Positions 29,858 through 39,089 are shown, counted from the stretch's first letter. The stretch: 64,000 nt of DNA from Aeropyrum sp. (GCA_015521685.1 WANT01000008.1:46164-110163), one strand, 5' to 3'. A program made the numbers and translations. The notes: generated by a model from the letters alone, not told the origin.

Positions 29858-31513
29858 GTGTCCGAGATGGGATCCCGCTCTATCGATTACACTGCAGAGG
29901 ATAGATTCACCAAAATAACGATGATAATATCCTTCCTAATGCTACCCCTCGGCGGCCTCTTCGGCATACTGCAGCTCCTCAAGAGGACACCTGGATTCCC
30001 GGACCCGGTCAGCGATTCGACATACTATACTATCCTGACGGGCCATGGAGTCGTGCTCGCAATAGTATTCACAACGTTCTTCATCATGGGGATATCAGCA
30101 TACATAGTCAGCAGGGAGCTCAAGACAAACTTCAGCAGGTTGGCCCTGAACGGCTCCCTAGCCCTGACACTCCTGGGCACTGTACTAGCTGCAGTCGCGA
30201 TACTCTCTGGCAGGGCCAAGGTCCTCTACACCTTCTACCCGCCCATGTCAGGCAGCCCGCTGTTCTACATAGGAGCAGCCCTTCTCGTCATCGGTACCTG
30301 GGTCTTCATGTTCGACGTGTTCAGGATTATAATCAGCTGGAAGAGGGCTAACCCCGACTATAGAATCCCTGTCGCCACCTACGGTATACTAACCACATGG
30401 GTCATCTGGCTCGTGGCTACGCCTCCAGTGGCTATTGAAGTAGTTTTGATGCTCATACCCATGTCTCTCTTCGGAATGAGCGTTGATGTACTCCTGGCGA
30501 GAACGCTGTTCTGGTGGTTCGGCCACCCCCTAGTATACTTCTGGCTGCTGCCTGCTGTGTCTCTTTGGTACTATGCGATACCTAGAGTCCTGGGAGTGCC
30601 TCTATTTAGTGAGACTATGGCTAAGGTAGCCTACATACTGTACATGATCGCGTCAACCCCGGTGGGCCTCCACCACCAGTTCGTAGACCCCGGCATAAGC
30701 CCCATACTGAAGCTCCTGCACACCTTCACTACATTCGTCGTCGCTACTCCCAGCATGCTGACGGCTTTCAACATCCTAGCCACTCTGGAGAGAGCTGGCA
30801 GGGCTAGGGGCGGAAAGGGCCTTGTGGGGTGGATTTTCAAACTGCCATGGGGAAGCCTCGCTTTCTCAGGCCTAATGCTACCTATAATCCTATTCGCTAA
30901 CGGCGGAATAACTGGCATTATAAACGCGAGCTTCCAGCTAAACACTGTTGTGCACAACACTACTTGGATTGTGGGGCACTTCCACCTCACCGTCGGAGGT
31001 GCTACTGCTCTCACATTCATAGCTGCCATGCTGATTCTTGCTAGGGAGATGGTGGGGAAGGAGATAGTAGCCCCGTGGCTAGCGGTGGCGGGCTTCTACA
31101 TGTGGACGGTGGGACAGACCATATTCTCCATTGGCTACTATATTGCGGGCATCGAGGGTGCTCCCAGGAGGACCTCAGACCTCTCCTATGGGGGACTAGC
31201 GCCATCGGACTGGATACCCTGGCTTCAAATAGGAGCCATAGGGGGAATAGTATTCTGGATTGGTGGTGTAGTTCTTGTAGGGGTAATAGCCGCAACACTA
31301 CTATGGGGGAAGAGGGTAACCATAAGTTCAGATAGGCTTCTAGACTTCGAAGGAACTCAGATAAGGAGGGTCGAGAATGGTAAATATGTTCTAGAGGAGG
31401 TTAGGTTCTGGATTATAGCGACAATTGTGATAGCTATACTCGGCTATGTAGGTCCTCTCTACGAGATATTCTCGAGAGGCCTAGTCCCTGTAGGCCCAGT
31501 GCCGCCTGGATAG
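29858..31513 (+). CDS. Heme-copper terminal oxidase subunit I, B-type
   Basis: Helix II HGVVLAIVF; helix VI WWFGHPLVYFWLLPA (no GHPE Glu); HHQF; HNTTWIVGHFHLTVGG. Confidence 0.93.
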   Translation: MSEMGSRSIDYTAEDRFTKITMIISFLMLPLGGLFGILQLLKRTPGFPDPVSDSTYYTILTGHGVVLAIVFTTFFIMGISAYIVSRELKTNFSRLALNGSLALTLLGTVLAAVAILSGRAKVLYTFYPPMSGSPLFYIGAALLVIGTWVFMFDVFRIIISWKRANPDYRIPVATYGILTTWVIWLVATPPVAIEVVLMLIPMSLFGMSVDVLLARTLFWWFGHPLVYFWLLPAVSLWYYAIPRVLGVPLFSETMAKVAYILYMIASTPVGLHHQFVDPGISPILKLLHTFTTFVVATPSMLTAFNILATLERAGRARGGKGLVGWIFKLPWGSLAFSGLMLPIILFANGGITGIINASFQLNTVVHNTTWIVGHFHLTVGGATALTFIAAMLILAREMVGKEIVAPWLAVAGFYMWTVGQTIFSIGYYIAGIEGAPRRTSDLSYGGLAPSDWIPWLQIGAIGGIVFWIGGVVLVGVIAATLLWGKRVTISSDRLLDFEGTQIRRVENGKYVLEEVRFWIIATIVIAILGYVGPLYEIFSRGLVPVGPVPPG

Positions 31514-31703
31514 GATGTAAAGTAGAGCTGTATTTTATCTCTCATATACAGTATGCTAACTCGTTTTTCCTGATTCATACGACCTGAATTGCTGCAACAG
31601 TCGTAACCCTATATTAACTATTAATTTTTCGAACAACTATCTACTCGGGATTATGGAACGCCTGAACACGGCAATAGTCTTATAGTCCTGGGGTTACGAG
31701 GAT

Positions 31704-32855
31704 TTGGCCAGAAATGTGGCTATTATAGGTGGCGGTTTCGCAGGCCTAGTTTTCGCCAGAAACCTGCAGAAGCTGGGTTTCGAAGTAGACCTCTATGAAG
31801 AGCACAGCGTAGTGGGGTATCCGGAGCACTGCACAGGGATTGTTTCGCTGTCTACTATTGAGGCTATTGGGGGTGAGGCCAAGAGTAGGGTAATCGATAA
31901 GTACAGAGAACTGGAGATCTCCTTCAGAGGCAGAGAGGCGGCATTCATTAGAATTCCCGGTGGTGTATACAGGCTAGATAGGGTTGGCCTAGAGTGGTCT
32001 CTCCTTGAGACCTTCCAATCATTGGGCGGTAGGGTATATATGGGCAGGCGGGTTGAGAGGGTTACCCCTCAGGGCGTGCTACTGTCTGGAGGAGAGAAGA
32101 CTGGCTACGACGCAGTAATTATTGCCGAGGGCTCGGCAGGAAGGCTTAGAAGCACGCTGTCCATAGGGTACTCCGGGGACTACTATTTTGGGCTTAACTA
32201 CATTTCGCGGATGGACGTCGTAGGCGGCCCTATTAGGGTGGACTTCAGGGTGGAGGGTGGGCTGGCTTTCACTTGGAGCCTACCCATTGATGGTAGTAGG
32301 GTTCTAGAGGGTGCTATGGGTAGTGTGGAGGGTGTAGTGTCCCTATTCAAGAATAGAGTGTATGAAAAGGTGTATGGTGGGAGGATCCCGGCTGGACCTC
32401 CAGCCAGAAGGCTATGGTCGGGCCGCGCCTTCGTCGTGGGAGACGCTGCGGGGCTCGTTAAGCCGGTGAGCGGCGGCGGTCTATACCCATCAGCAATCGC
32501 GTCCAAGCTCGTTGAGAAGTACGTCTCCCAGGGTGTGGGACTTCTCGAGGCCCTTATGAAGTCGCTTTCCAGAGTAAGGGGGGAGCTTCTTCTCCAGTAC
32601 AGGCTCTCACGCCTAGTCTATAATAATAGGCTTGCTGAGGAGATGTACAAAGCCCTGAGCGGCAATCTTCCTATAGAGTTGAGTCTCGACTATGACAGGC
32701 ACGAGGATCTACTGCTCGCTATACCCCGCGCTCTGGGTGTTAGCGGCGTACTTAGAGCACTGTCTGTAGTGTCGAGAGTGGCTCCCATGGAGGCCCTGTC
32801 AACTGCGGCTAGCGCAGCCCTATTCCTGGCTGTATCTAGGCTTACCTTGGGCTGA
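31704..32855 (+). CDS. FAD-dependent oxidoreductase, geranylgeranyl reductase family
   Basis: AIIGGGFAGLVFARNLQKLGFEVDLYE, YPEHCTGIVS, VVGDAAGLVKPVSGGG. Confidence 0.9.
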   Translation: MARNVAIIGGGFAGLVFARNLQKLGFEVDLYEEHSVVGYPEHCTGIVSLSTIEAIGGEAKSRVIDKYRELEISFRGREAAFIRIPGGVYRLDRVGLEWSLLETFQSLGGRVYMGRRVERVTPQGVLLSGGEKTGYDAVIIAEGSAGRLRSTLSIGYSGDYYFGLNYISRMDVVGGPIRVDFRVEGGLAFTWSLPIDGSRVLEGAMGSVEGVVSLFKNRVYEKVYGGRIPAGPPARRLWSGRAFVVGDAAGLVKPVSGGGLYPSAIASKLVEKYVSQGVGLLEALMKSLSRVRGELLLQYRLSRLVYNNRLAEEMYKALSGNLPIELSLDYDRHEDLLLAIPRALGVSGVLRALSVVSRVAPMEALSTAASAALFLAVSRLTLG

Positions 32856-32930
32856 GACCGCCCATGGAGGACAATAACCAAACTATAATGGGCTTAGAGC
32901 TACTCATCATTCGAATGAGGGTTAAGAGGC

Positions 32931-35639
32931 TTGGCAGGCCTAAAGCACGACTTTTCAAGCATTATCGCGGAGCTAGAGACACCTGAAGGCAAAGCCCGCT
33001 ACTACAGGCTGGAGGGCATATCAAAGCTAGGGCTGGGAGACTTCCACCAGCTCCCATACTCTATAAGGGTTTTGCTGGAGAACGTTATCCGACACTACGA
33101 CGGCTTCGTGGTGAGGGATGAGGACGTCGAGGCGGTGGCTGGCTGGGTAAAGAACGCTGGGAGGAAGGATGTTCCGTTTCATCCTGTTAGGGTAGTTATG
33201 CAGGACTTCACGGGAGTCCCGGCCATAGTGGATCTAGCTGCTATGAGGGACGCTATGAAGGGTTTCGGAGGGGACCCCAGAAGGGTCAACCCCCTTATAC
33301 CAGTGGATCTAATAATAGACCATAGCATCCAGGTGGACTTCTACGGCTCGGCAGACGCCTTCAGGCTGAACCTGAGGAGGGAGTACGAGAGGAACAAGGA
33401 GAGATACCAGCTTCTCAAGTGGGCTCAGAAGGCGTTCTCTAACTTTAGGGTTGTGCCTCCAGGGAAGGGCATTATACACCAAGTCAACCTCGAGTACCTA
33501 GCGAAAGTGGTCTGGCTGTCCAAGAAAGACGGAGAGCTGTATGCACACCCTGACAGCCTCCTTGGCACCGACAGCCACACGACTATGGTTAACGCTCTAG
33601 GTGTGTTTGGGTGGGGTGTTGGAGGTATTGAGGCAGAGGCAGTTATCCTAGGCCAGCCCTACTATATGCTGCTGCCTGAGGTTGTCGGCGTCAGGCTGGA
33701 GGGAGAGCTCAGGGAGGGAGTTACCGCTACCGACCTAGTCCTCTACATTACCGAAAAGCTAAGGAAGAAGGGTGTGGTGGGCAAGTTCGTCGAGTACTTC
33801 GGTGAGGGGGTTAAGAAGCTGAGCGTACCAGACAGAGCTACTATAGCCAACATGGCTCCAGAGTATGGAGCCACAATGGGCTACTTCCCCATCGACGAAG
33901 CCACACTAGAGTACCTTAGGGGTACTGGAAGGCCTGAATGGCTAGTCCTTCTAGTCGAGAGGTATGCTAAGGAGGCTGGCCTCTGGTACAGCCTTGAAGA
34001 GCCCGAGCCCATGTACAGCGACGTAGTGGAGATCGACCTTGCCGACGTGGAGCCAAGCATCAGCGGCCCAAGCAACCCTGAGGACAGGATACCTCTGAGA
34101 GAGGCCAAGGAGAGAGTTAGGAAGATCATACTGGAGTATGTAGAATCTAAAGGCAGGTCTCCCAAGATAGTCCCTGTAAAGCTCGGCGATGAGGAGGTGT
34201 TCCTATCAGACGGGAGCGTCGTCTACTCGGCCATGACGAGCTGCACCAACACCAGCAACCCCAGCGTCATGATGGCGGCCGCCCTACTAGCGAGAAACGC
34301 CGTGAAGAAAGGGTTGAGGACCAAGCCCTGGGTGAAGACCAGTAATGCTCCCGGCAGCAGGGTCGTCCCCGAATACTGGAACAGGCTAGGCCTCACTCCC
34401 TACCTCGAGGCTCTGGGCTTCCACATAACGGGCTTCGGCTGCACAGTCTGCATAGGCAACAGCGGCCCCCTAAGGCCTGAGATAGAGCAGGCCATAAGGG
34501 AGAACGACCTGTGGGTCGCTACCGTCCTTAGCGGTAACAGAAACTTCTCAGGAAGGATCCACCCGCTAGCTAGGGGTAACTTCCTCGCCAGCCCTCCGCT
34601 GGTTGTGGCTTACGCCCTAGCCGGAAGAGTCGATATCGACTTCGACTCCGAGCCCCTGGGCTTCGACCCCAACGGCAGACCTGTCTACCTGCGGGACTTG
34701 TGGCCCTCTCAGGACGACATCAGGAGGGCAGTCGAGGAGGCCCTAGACCCCAAGCTATTCATAGAGAAGTACAAGGATATAGACAAGGGCGACGACTTCT
34801 GGGAAAGGCTAGACGCACCCAATACAGAGCTATTTCAGTGGGACCCCCAGAGCACATACATAAGGAAGCCTCCATACTTCGACAACATGCCCCTCGAGCC
34901 AGAGCCGCCTAGGGACATTAGAGGCGCGAGAGTCCTAGTCTGGGCTCCGGACCGCACTAGCACAGACCACATAAGCCCTGCAGGCAGGATCAGCCCAGAC
35001 TCTAAGTCAGGTCAGTACCTTCTCGAGAAAGGTGTGCCGCCAGCGCAGCTTAACACCTGTGGCTCTAGGAGGGGCAACCACGAGGTTATGATGAGATGTA
35101 CCTTCGACAACCCGAGGTTCAGGAACAAGCTGGTCCCGGACAGGGAGGGCGGGTGGACTATATTCTGGCCGACTGGAGAGGTGATGCACGTCTACGACGC
35201 TGCGATGAAGTACAAGGAATTGGGCGTTCCCACCATAGTTTTGGCTGGCAAGCAATACGGCGTAGGCTCTAGTAGGGATTGGGCGGCTAAGGGCCCAGCA
35301 CTGCTGGGTGTTAAGGCGGTCATTGCCGAGAGCTTTGAAAGAATACACCGGAGCAACCTTGTTGGTATGGGAGTTCTCCCACTAGAATTCATGGAGGGCG
35401 AGAATGCGGAAAGCCTAGGGCTGGACGGCAGCGAGGAGTACGACATCTTAGGTATAGAGGAAGGCCTCCACCCAGGCAAGCTACTAACCGTTAGGGCTAG
35501 GAAGCAAAGTGGAAGGGTCATCGAGTTTAAGGTTAAGGCTAGGCTCGACACGCCAGTTGAAGTAGAGTATTACAAGCACGGCGGCATCCTGCAGTACGTG
35601 CTTAGGAAGCTAATAAGAGAGGCAAAGGGGAAGAACTAA
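32931..35639 (+). CDS. acnA: Aconitate hydratase A
   Basis: LGTDSHTTMVNALGVFGWGVGGIEAEA, TSCTNTSNP, GFGCTVCIGNSG, GSSRDWAAKGP. Confidence 0.96.
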   Translation: MAGLKHDFSSIIAELETPEGKARYYRLEGISKLGLGDFHQLPYSIRVLLENVIRHYDGFVVRDEDVEAVAGWVKNAGRKDVPFHPVRVVMQDFTGVPAIVDLAAMRDAMKGFGGDPRRVNPLIPVDLIIDHSIQVDFYGSADAFRLNLRREYERNKERYQLLKWAQKAFSNFRVVPPGKGIIHQVNLEYLAKVVWLSKKDGELYAHPDSLLGTDSHTTMVNALGVFGWGVGGIEAEAVILGQPYYMLLPEVVGVRLEGELREGVTATDLVLYITEKLRKKGVVGKFVEYFGEGVKKLSVPDRATIANMAPEYGATMGYFPIDEATLEYLRGTGRPEWLVLLVERYAKEAGLWYSLEEPEPMYSDVVEIDLADVEPSISGPSNPEDRIPLREAKERVRKIILEYVESKGRSPKIVPVKLGDEEVFLSDGSVVYSAMTSCTNTSNPSVMMAAALLARNAVKKGLRTKPWVKTSNAPGSRVVPEYWNRLGLTPYLEALGFHITGFGCTVCIGNSGPLRPEIEQAIRENDLWVATVLSGNRNFSGRIHPLARGNFLASPPLVVAYALAGRVDIDFDSEPLGFDPNGRPVYLRDLWPSQDDIRRAVEEALDPKLFIEKYKDIDKGDDFWERLDAPNTELFQWDPQSTYIRKPPYFDNMPLEPEPPRDIRGARVLVWAPDRTSTDHISPAGRISPDSKSGQYLLEKGVPPAQLNTCGSRRGNHEVMMRCTFDNPRFRNKLVPDREGGWTIFWPTGEVMHVYDAAMKYKELGVPTIVLAGKQYGVGSSRDWAAKGPALLGVKAVIAESFERIHRSNLVGMGVLPLEFMEGENAESLGLDGSEEYDILGIEEGLHPGKLLTVRARKQSGRVIEFKVKARLDTPVEVEYYKHGGILQYVLRKLIREAKGKN

Positions 35640-36070
35640 GACAAACTTTTTAAAACTCTTCCAACTAGTCTAGCCCTAGCCCTGAGCTTTCCACTGACGT
35701 TAACCTCTCCCTCACCCTCAACAGCCCACCTAGGTACAGTAAACCATTTAATCCTCCTCCTACCAACCTTAGCCACGAAGAACGACTCTCCAAGAACAGC
35801 GACAAATACTCTATCATTCCTTGTAATATTTAAGCTATTTCTAGGGCATATAGTGGCGCTATAGCTCTCGCGGGTTCTCGACAGGAGCCCTACTCTAACC
35901 CCATAATAAGCAAGGCTCCTAGCTAGCCTCCCACTTACTCCAAGGTCTTTAGACAGCTCGCTAATAGTAAACTCTCTACAACCCTTGCGGGATATGAACC
36001 ATACTAGAGGTATAAGCCATGGATGCGAGGTGATTATGGAGTTAATGCTGGAAAGTTTGGTATGGGTCAT
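35636..36070 (-). CDS. Small archaeal protein with predicted winged-HTH-like N-terminus, unknown function
   Basis: REFTISELSKDLGVSGRLARSLAYYGVRVGLLSR reads as HTH; convergent with acnA with overlapping stop codons. Confidence 0.55.
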   Translation of the reverse strand: MTHTKLSSINSIITSHPWLIPLVWFISRKGCREFTISELSKDLGVSGRLARSLAYYGVRVGLLSRTRESYSATICPRNSLNITRNDRVFVAVLGESFFVAKVGRRRIKWFTVPRWAVEGEGEVNVSGKLRARARLVGRVLKSLS

Positions 36071-36091
36071 GGCGGCGGGGCCCCGCTATGG

Positions 36092-36418
36092 TAGCGGGGG
36101 GTGGATTTGAACCACCGACCTCGGGGTGTCCCAAAGCCTCGGGCCGCCATCTATGAAACAATCATTGTAAGGCTTATATGTTTAGTGCCGTGCCAAGCCG
36201 CCACCAACCTCATCCGTAGGCATCGACTGCAGCTTGGCTAGTAAACGTTCGCTTATGCATCCATCTCCCAATGCCATTCTTACTATTGCGAGTATGCTAT
36301 GGAGTTTGATATTCTGGACTTAGGTGTGTGGCCTTAGCTAGACTGGTATAGGATCTTAGGGTGAGGCGGCCCGAGGCTTGTATGAGCCCCGCGGGCTGCC
36401 AGGCTACCCTACCCCGCT
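36092..36418 (-). tRNA. Initiator tRNA-Met(CAT) with 253-nt intron; CCA encoded at 36089-36091
   Basis: Exons AGCGGGG-TA-GGGTAGCCTGGCAGCCC-G-CGGGG-CTCATA / A-CCCCG-AGGTC-GGTGG-TTCAAAT-CCACC-CCCCGCT-A; A1-U72 and GGGG anticodon stem as in archaeal initiators. Confidence 0.95.
36128..36380 (-). other. tRNA-iMet intron (position 37/38), 253 nt, with bulge-helix-bulge splice motif
   Basis: CTCA/TGGG 4-bp central helix flanked by 3-nt bulges TA^C and AC^A, anticodon stem on one side and 15-bp intron stem AAGCCTCGGGCCGCC/GGCGGCCCGAGGCTT on the other. Confidence 0.92.
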
Positions 36419-36461
36419 AGGCTACCCCGCCGTAGTGAGATGATTAGAGTGTTCGGGGCTT

Positions 36462-36635
36462 TTATAGGTTTGTAACGTTGCTTCGCTTGGTATGGCTGCA
36501 GTCATAACCCTCAATCTCTAGGCCGAATCTCTCAGCCAGCCTGCATAGCTCGCTTTTTGGGACAACGCATTTCTGCCCCAACTCTGTCTCCACGAGCACT
36601 AGCTGGTTGTCCAGGATCTTTACTCTAGCCTTCAA
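36462..36635 (-). CDS. Small ORF (57 aa, TTG start) absent from supplied ORF track
   Basis: Translation (M)KARVKILDNQLVLVETELGQKCVVPKSELCRLAERFGLEIEGYDCSHTKRSNVTNL*; fills most of an otherwise empty gap. Confidence 0.55.
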   Translation of the reverse strand: MKARVKILDNQLVLVETELGQKCVVPKSELCRLAERFGLEIEGYDCSHTKRSNVTNL

Positions 36636-36712
36636 CGCCCACCACCGGGGGGTTTGCTCCTCGACATAATTAGGCCGCCCGGGTATTATAGGGTGAGGCG
36701 GGTGTAAGCTTC

Positions 36713-37990
36713 TTGGCTAAGATCGTGTATGTAGTTTTGGACGGTGCTCCAGACTCTCCCACCAGTCCCCGGAAGACTCTAGAGGAGGCTTTTAAGCCAA
36801 ACCTAGACAGCCTGGCGAGGTCCTCTCTCTGCGGTCTTGTCTATACTGTGAAGCCTGGGGTGGCGCCGCAGAGCGACTATGCTACTCTCAGCCTTCTAGG
36901 ATACAACCCCGACCTATACTATCCTGGCAGGGGGCCTTTGGAGGCTCTCGGAGCGGGCCTAGACATGTCTCAAGGTGACATAGCCCTTAGAGCAAACTTT
37001 GCAACTGTTGATCCAGACACGATGAGGATTATCGATAGGAGAGCAGGTAGGAGCCTCTCCTCGCGTGAGGCCAGGGTATTGGCTGAGGCTCTAGACGGAA
37101 TGGAGCTGGATGAAGGTAGGGGTGAGGCGAGGTTTAGGTCGACTATAGGCCATAGAGGCGTGCTCCTCCTTAGGCACAGGGAGCACCATCTAAGCGACAT
37201 GATTACCAACACGGACCCTGCTTATAGGCGGGAAGGTAGGTATAGTGTGGCGCTAGAGAACTTCGAGCCTTACGTAGCTGAGAGCAGGCCCCTAGAGGAC
37301 TCGGAGCCAGCTAGGGTTGCAGCGATGCTCCTCAACGAGTTTACTAGGAGGGCTGTAGAGATGCTTGATGGGCATCCTGTAAACTTGGAAAGGGCTAGGA
37401 GGGGGCTCCTAAAGGCTAACGCTGTTCTCTCCAGAGACGCGGGGAAACTCCCGGACTCCGCTCCTCCGAGCTTCAGGTCCAGGTTCGGCCTGTCAGGTGC
37501 TAGTATTGCCGAGATGGTGGTTGAGGTGGGCATTTCTAGGTATGTAGGTCTGAATAGTATAGGCGTTGAGGTGGAGGGCAGGCCCAAGGCCGAGCTTTAC
37601 AGGGAGGAGGCGGAGAAGGCTTTGAAGGCGCTCGAGGACTTTGACCTAGTCTACGTTCACCTGAAAGGCCCCGACGAGCCGGGTCATGACGGGGATATTG
37701 AGGGGAAGGTGCGGGCAGTTGAGGAGATAGATATGTATTTCTTCTCTAGCCTTATAGAGGGTCTTGACGGTTTTGATGAGCGTCCAGCAGTCATTGTGAC
37801 TTCTGACCACGCAACACCATGGGATAGGAGGTCTCACAGTGGAGACCCAGTCCCCCTCATGGTTCATCATCCAGCCTTCTCCTCAGGTCCTAGTAGCTTC
37901 TCTGAGACCGCCTGTGAAGGAGGGAGGCTAGGGTTGTTGGTTGGAGGGTATAAGATTTTGCCAAGCGTGCTCCGCCTCCTTCCTGCATAG
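36713..37990 (+). CDS. apgM: 2,3-bisphosphoglycerate-independent phosphoglycerate mutase (archaeal ApgM)
   Basis: VLDGAPDSP, PQSDYATLSLLGYNP, GRGPLEALGAG, TSDHATPWDRRSHSGDPVPL. Confidence 0.94.
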   Translation: MAKIVYVVLDGAPDSPTSPRKTLEEAFKPNLDSLARSSLCGLVYTVKPGVAPQSDYATLSLLGYNPDLYYPGRGPLEALGAGLDMSQGDIALRANFATVDPDTMRIIDRRAGRSLSSREARVLAEALDGMELDEGRGEARFRSTIGHRGVLLLRHREHHLSDMITNTDPAYRREGRYSVALENFEPYVAESRPLEDSEPARVAAMLLNEFTRRAVEMLDGHPVNLERARRGLLKANAVLSRDAGKLPDSAPPSFRSRFGLSGASIAEMVVEVGISRYVGLNSIGVEVEGRPKAELYREEAEKALKALEDFDLVYVHLKGPDEPGHDGDIEGKVRAVEEIDMYFFSSLIEGLDGFDERPAVIVTSDHATPWDRRSHSGDPVPLMVHHPAFSSGPSSFSETACEGGRLGLLVGGYKILPSVLRLLPA

Positions 37991-38054
37991 TTTTAGCCAC
38001 GAAACCTTCTTCTCCGGATAAGATGGGAGCTCTGACGGGGTGTGTTGCTAGGTA

Positions 38055-39089
38055 ATGTCCGAGGCTGGAGGTAAGAACAGCGACGCTAGGAGATGGTATA
38101 GGAGGCCTCAATCGCCTAGCGTGTCGGCCAGGAAGATACTGAGGGCTGTGGGCCTACTGAAGTATATATACATATCTGCGGCTGTCTCGGCAGTTATGTC
38201 AGTCGTGGGTATCGCTGCCTACCTCCTGGTCTATCCTAGCAGCGTGGTGCTTGTGGAGGCCTTCGTATGGTTCGTTGAGGCGATAACCTTCTTCGGCCTA
38301 GCTGTGGCGTTCAAGATTGCGGCGTCGAGAACCGTCTACTACAAGGCTAGATTTGAAATACTGAGAGCCGAGAGCCTAGTAGTTCTGCACTCTGCGCTGA
38401 TTGGAGTGGCCATAGTCGTTGGTGTCATGCTGAAGTCTGTGTTTGGAAAGGGGGGCGAGCCGACACCAATGATTCTAGCCCTCTACCCTGGAATAAGCGG
38501 CGTTATCTCCTACATTCTCGAGAAATACATGTTCGCCAAGCTCAAGAGGATAGAGGTTAAGCTAGCCTCTCTCCGCTTCGTCGCAGAGAAGCTGAAGCTA
38601 GACGTACTGTTAGAGGAGGCAGGAGCAGTCGCCATAATTCTATCAAACATGACTGGTCAAACGCTCTTCGAGACGGTGCTAGTTGTGGTCGTCGGCCTTT
38701 ACCTAGTATACGCCCTTGGAGGGATCGCAGTGAGGAACCTGCTATACTTGGTTGGCCCAGGTCCTCAGGACGAAAGACTCCGGGTTAGGCGGCAGGTCGA
38801 GATGGTCCTATCCGAGATGGGCTATACTCCTAGATCAATACGTATAGAATCATATGGAACTTTTTCTGAGGCCGAGGTGTGGGTTGAGTACTCTGGCCGG
38901 GCGACCTTAGAGAAATCCTTCAAGACCTCGGTGTCTATAGCGAGAGCACTTGTAGCTAGGATTCCAGAGCTTCTGAGAGCAGTTGTAATAATGGTTCCGG
39001 TAAGGAAGACGGTTATCAGGAGGTATTACAGGGCTGAGGAGAAGGGGGAGGAGCCTACCAGGGCTGAGTCTCGAGGAGCGAACCTCTAG
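38055..39089 (+). CDS. Membrane protein, divergent cation-diffusion-facilitator-like
   Basis: About 6 TM helices followed by a ~90-aa soluble C-terminal domain resembling CDF layout; canonical HxxxD metal motifs not visible. Confidence 0.6.
   Translation: MSEAGGKNSDARRWYRRPQSPSVSARKILRAVGLLKYIYISAAVSAVMSVVGIAAYLLVYPSSVVLVEAFVWFVEAITFFGLAVAFKIAASRTVYYKARFEILRAESLVVLHSALIGVAIVVGVMLKSVFGKGGEPTPMILALYPGISGVISYILEKYMFAKLKRIEVKLASLRFVAEKLKLDVLLEEAGAVAIILSNMTGQTLFETVLVVVVGLYLVYALGGIAVRNLLYLVGPGPQDERLRVRRQVEMVLSEMGYTPRSIRIESYGTFSEAEVWVEYSGRATLEKSFKTSVSIARALVARIPELLRAVVIMVPVRKTVIRRYYRAEEKGEEPTRAESRGANL

Noticed and set aside
36092-36418. Reading the iMet locus as a split or permuted tRNA
   Set aside because: Both exons are in normal order and a single canonical 37/38 BHB explains the gap completely
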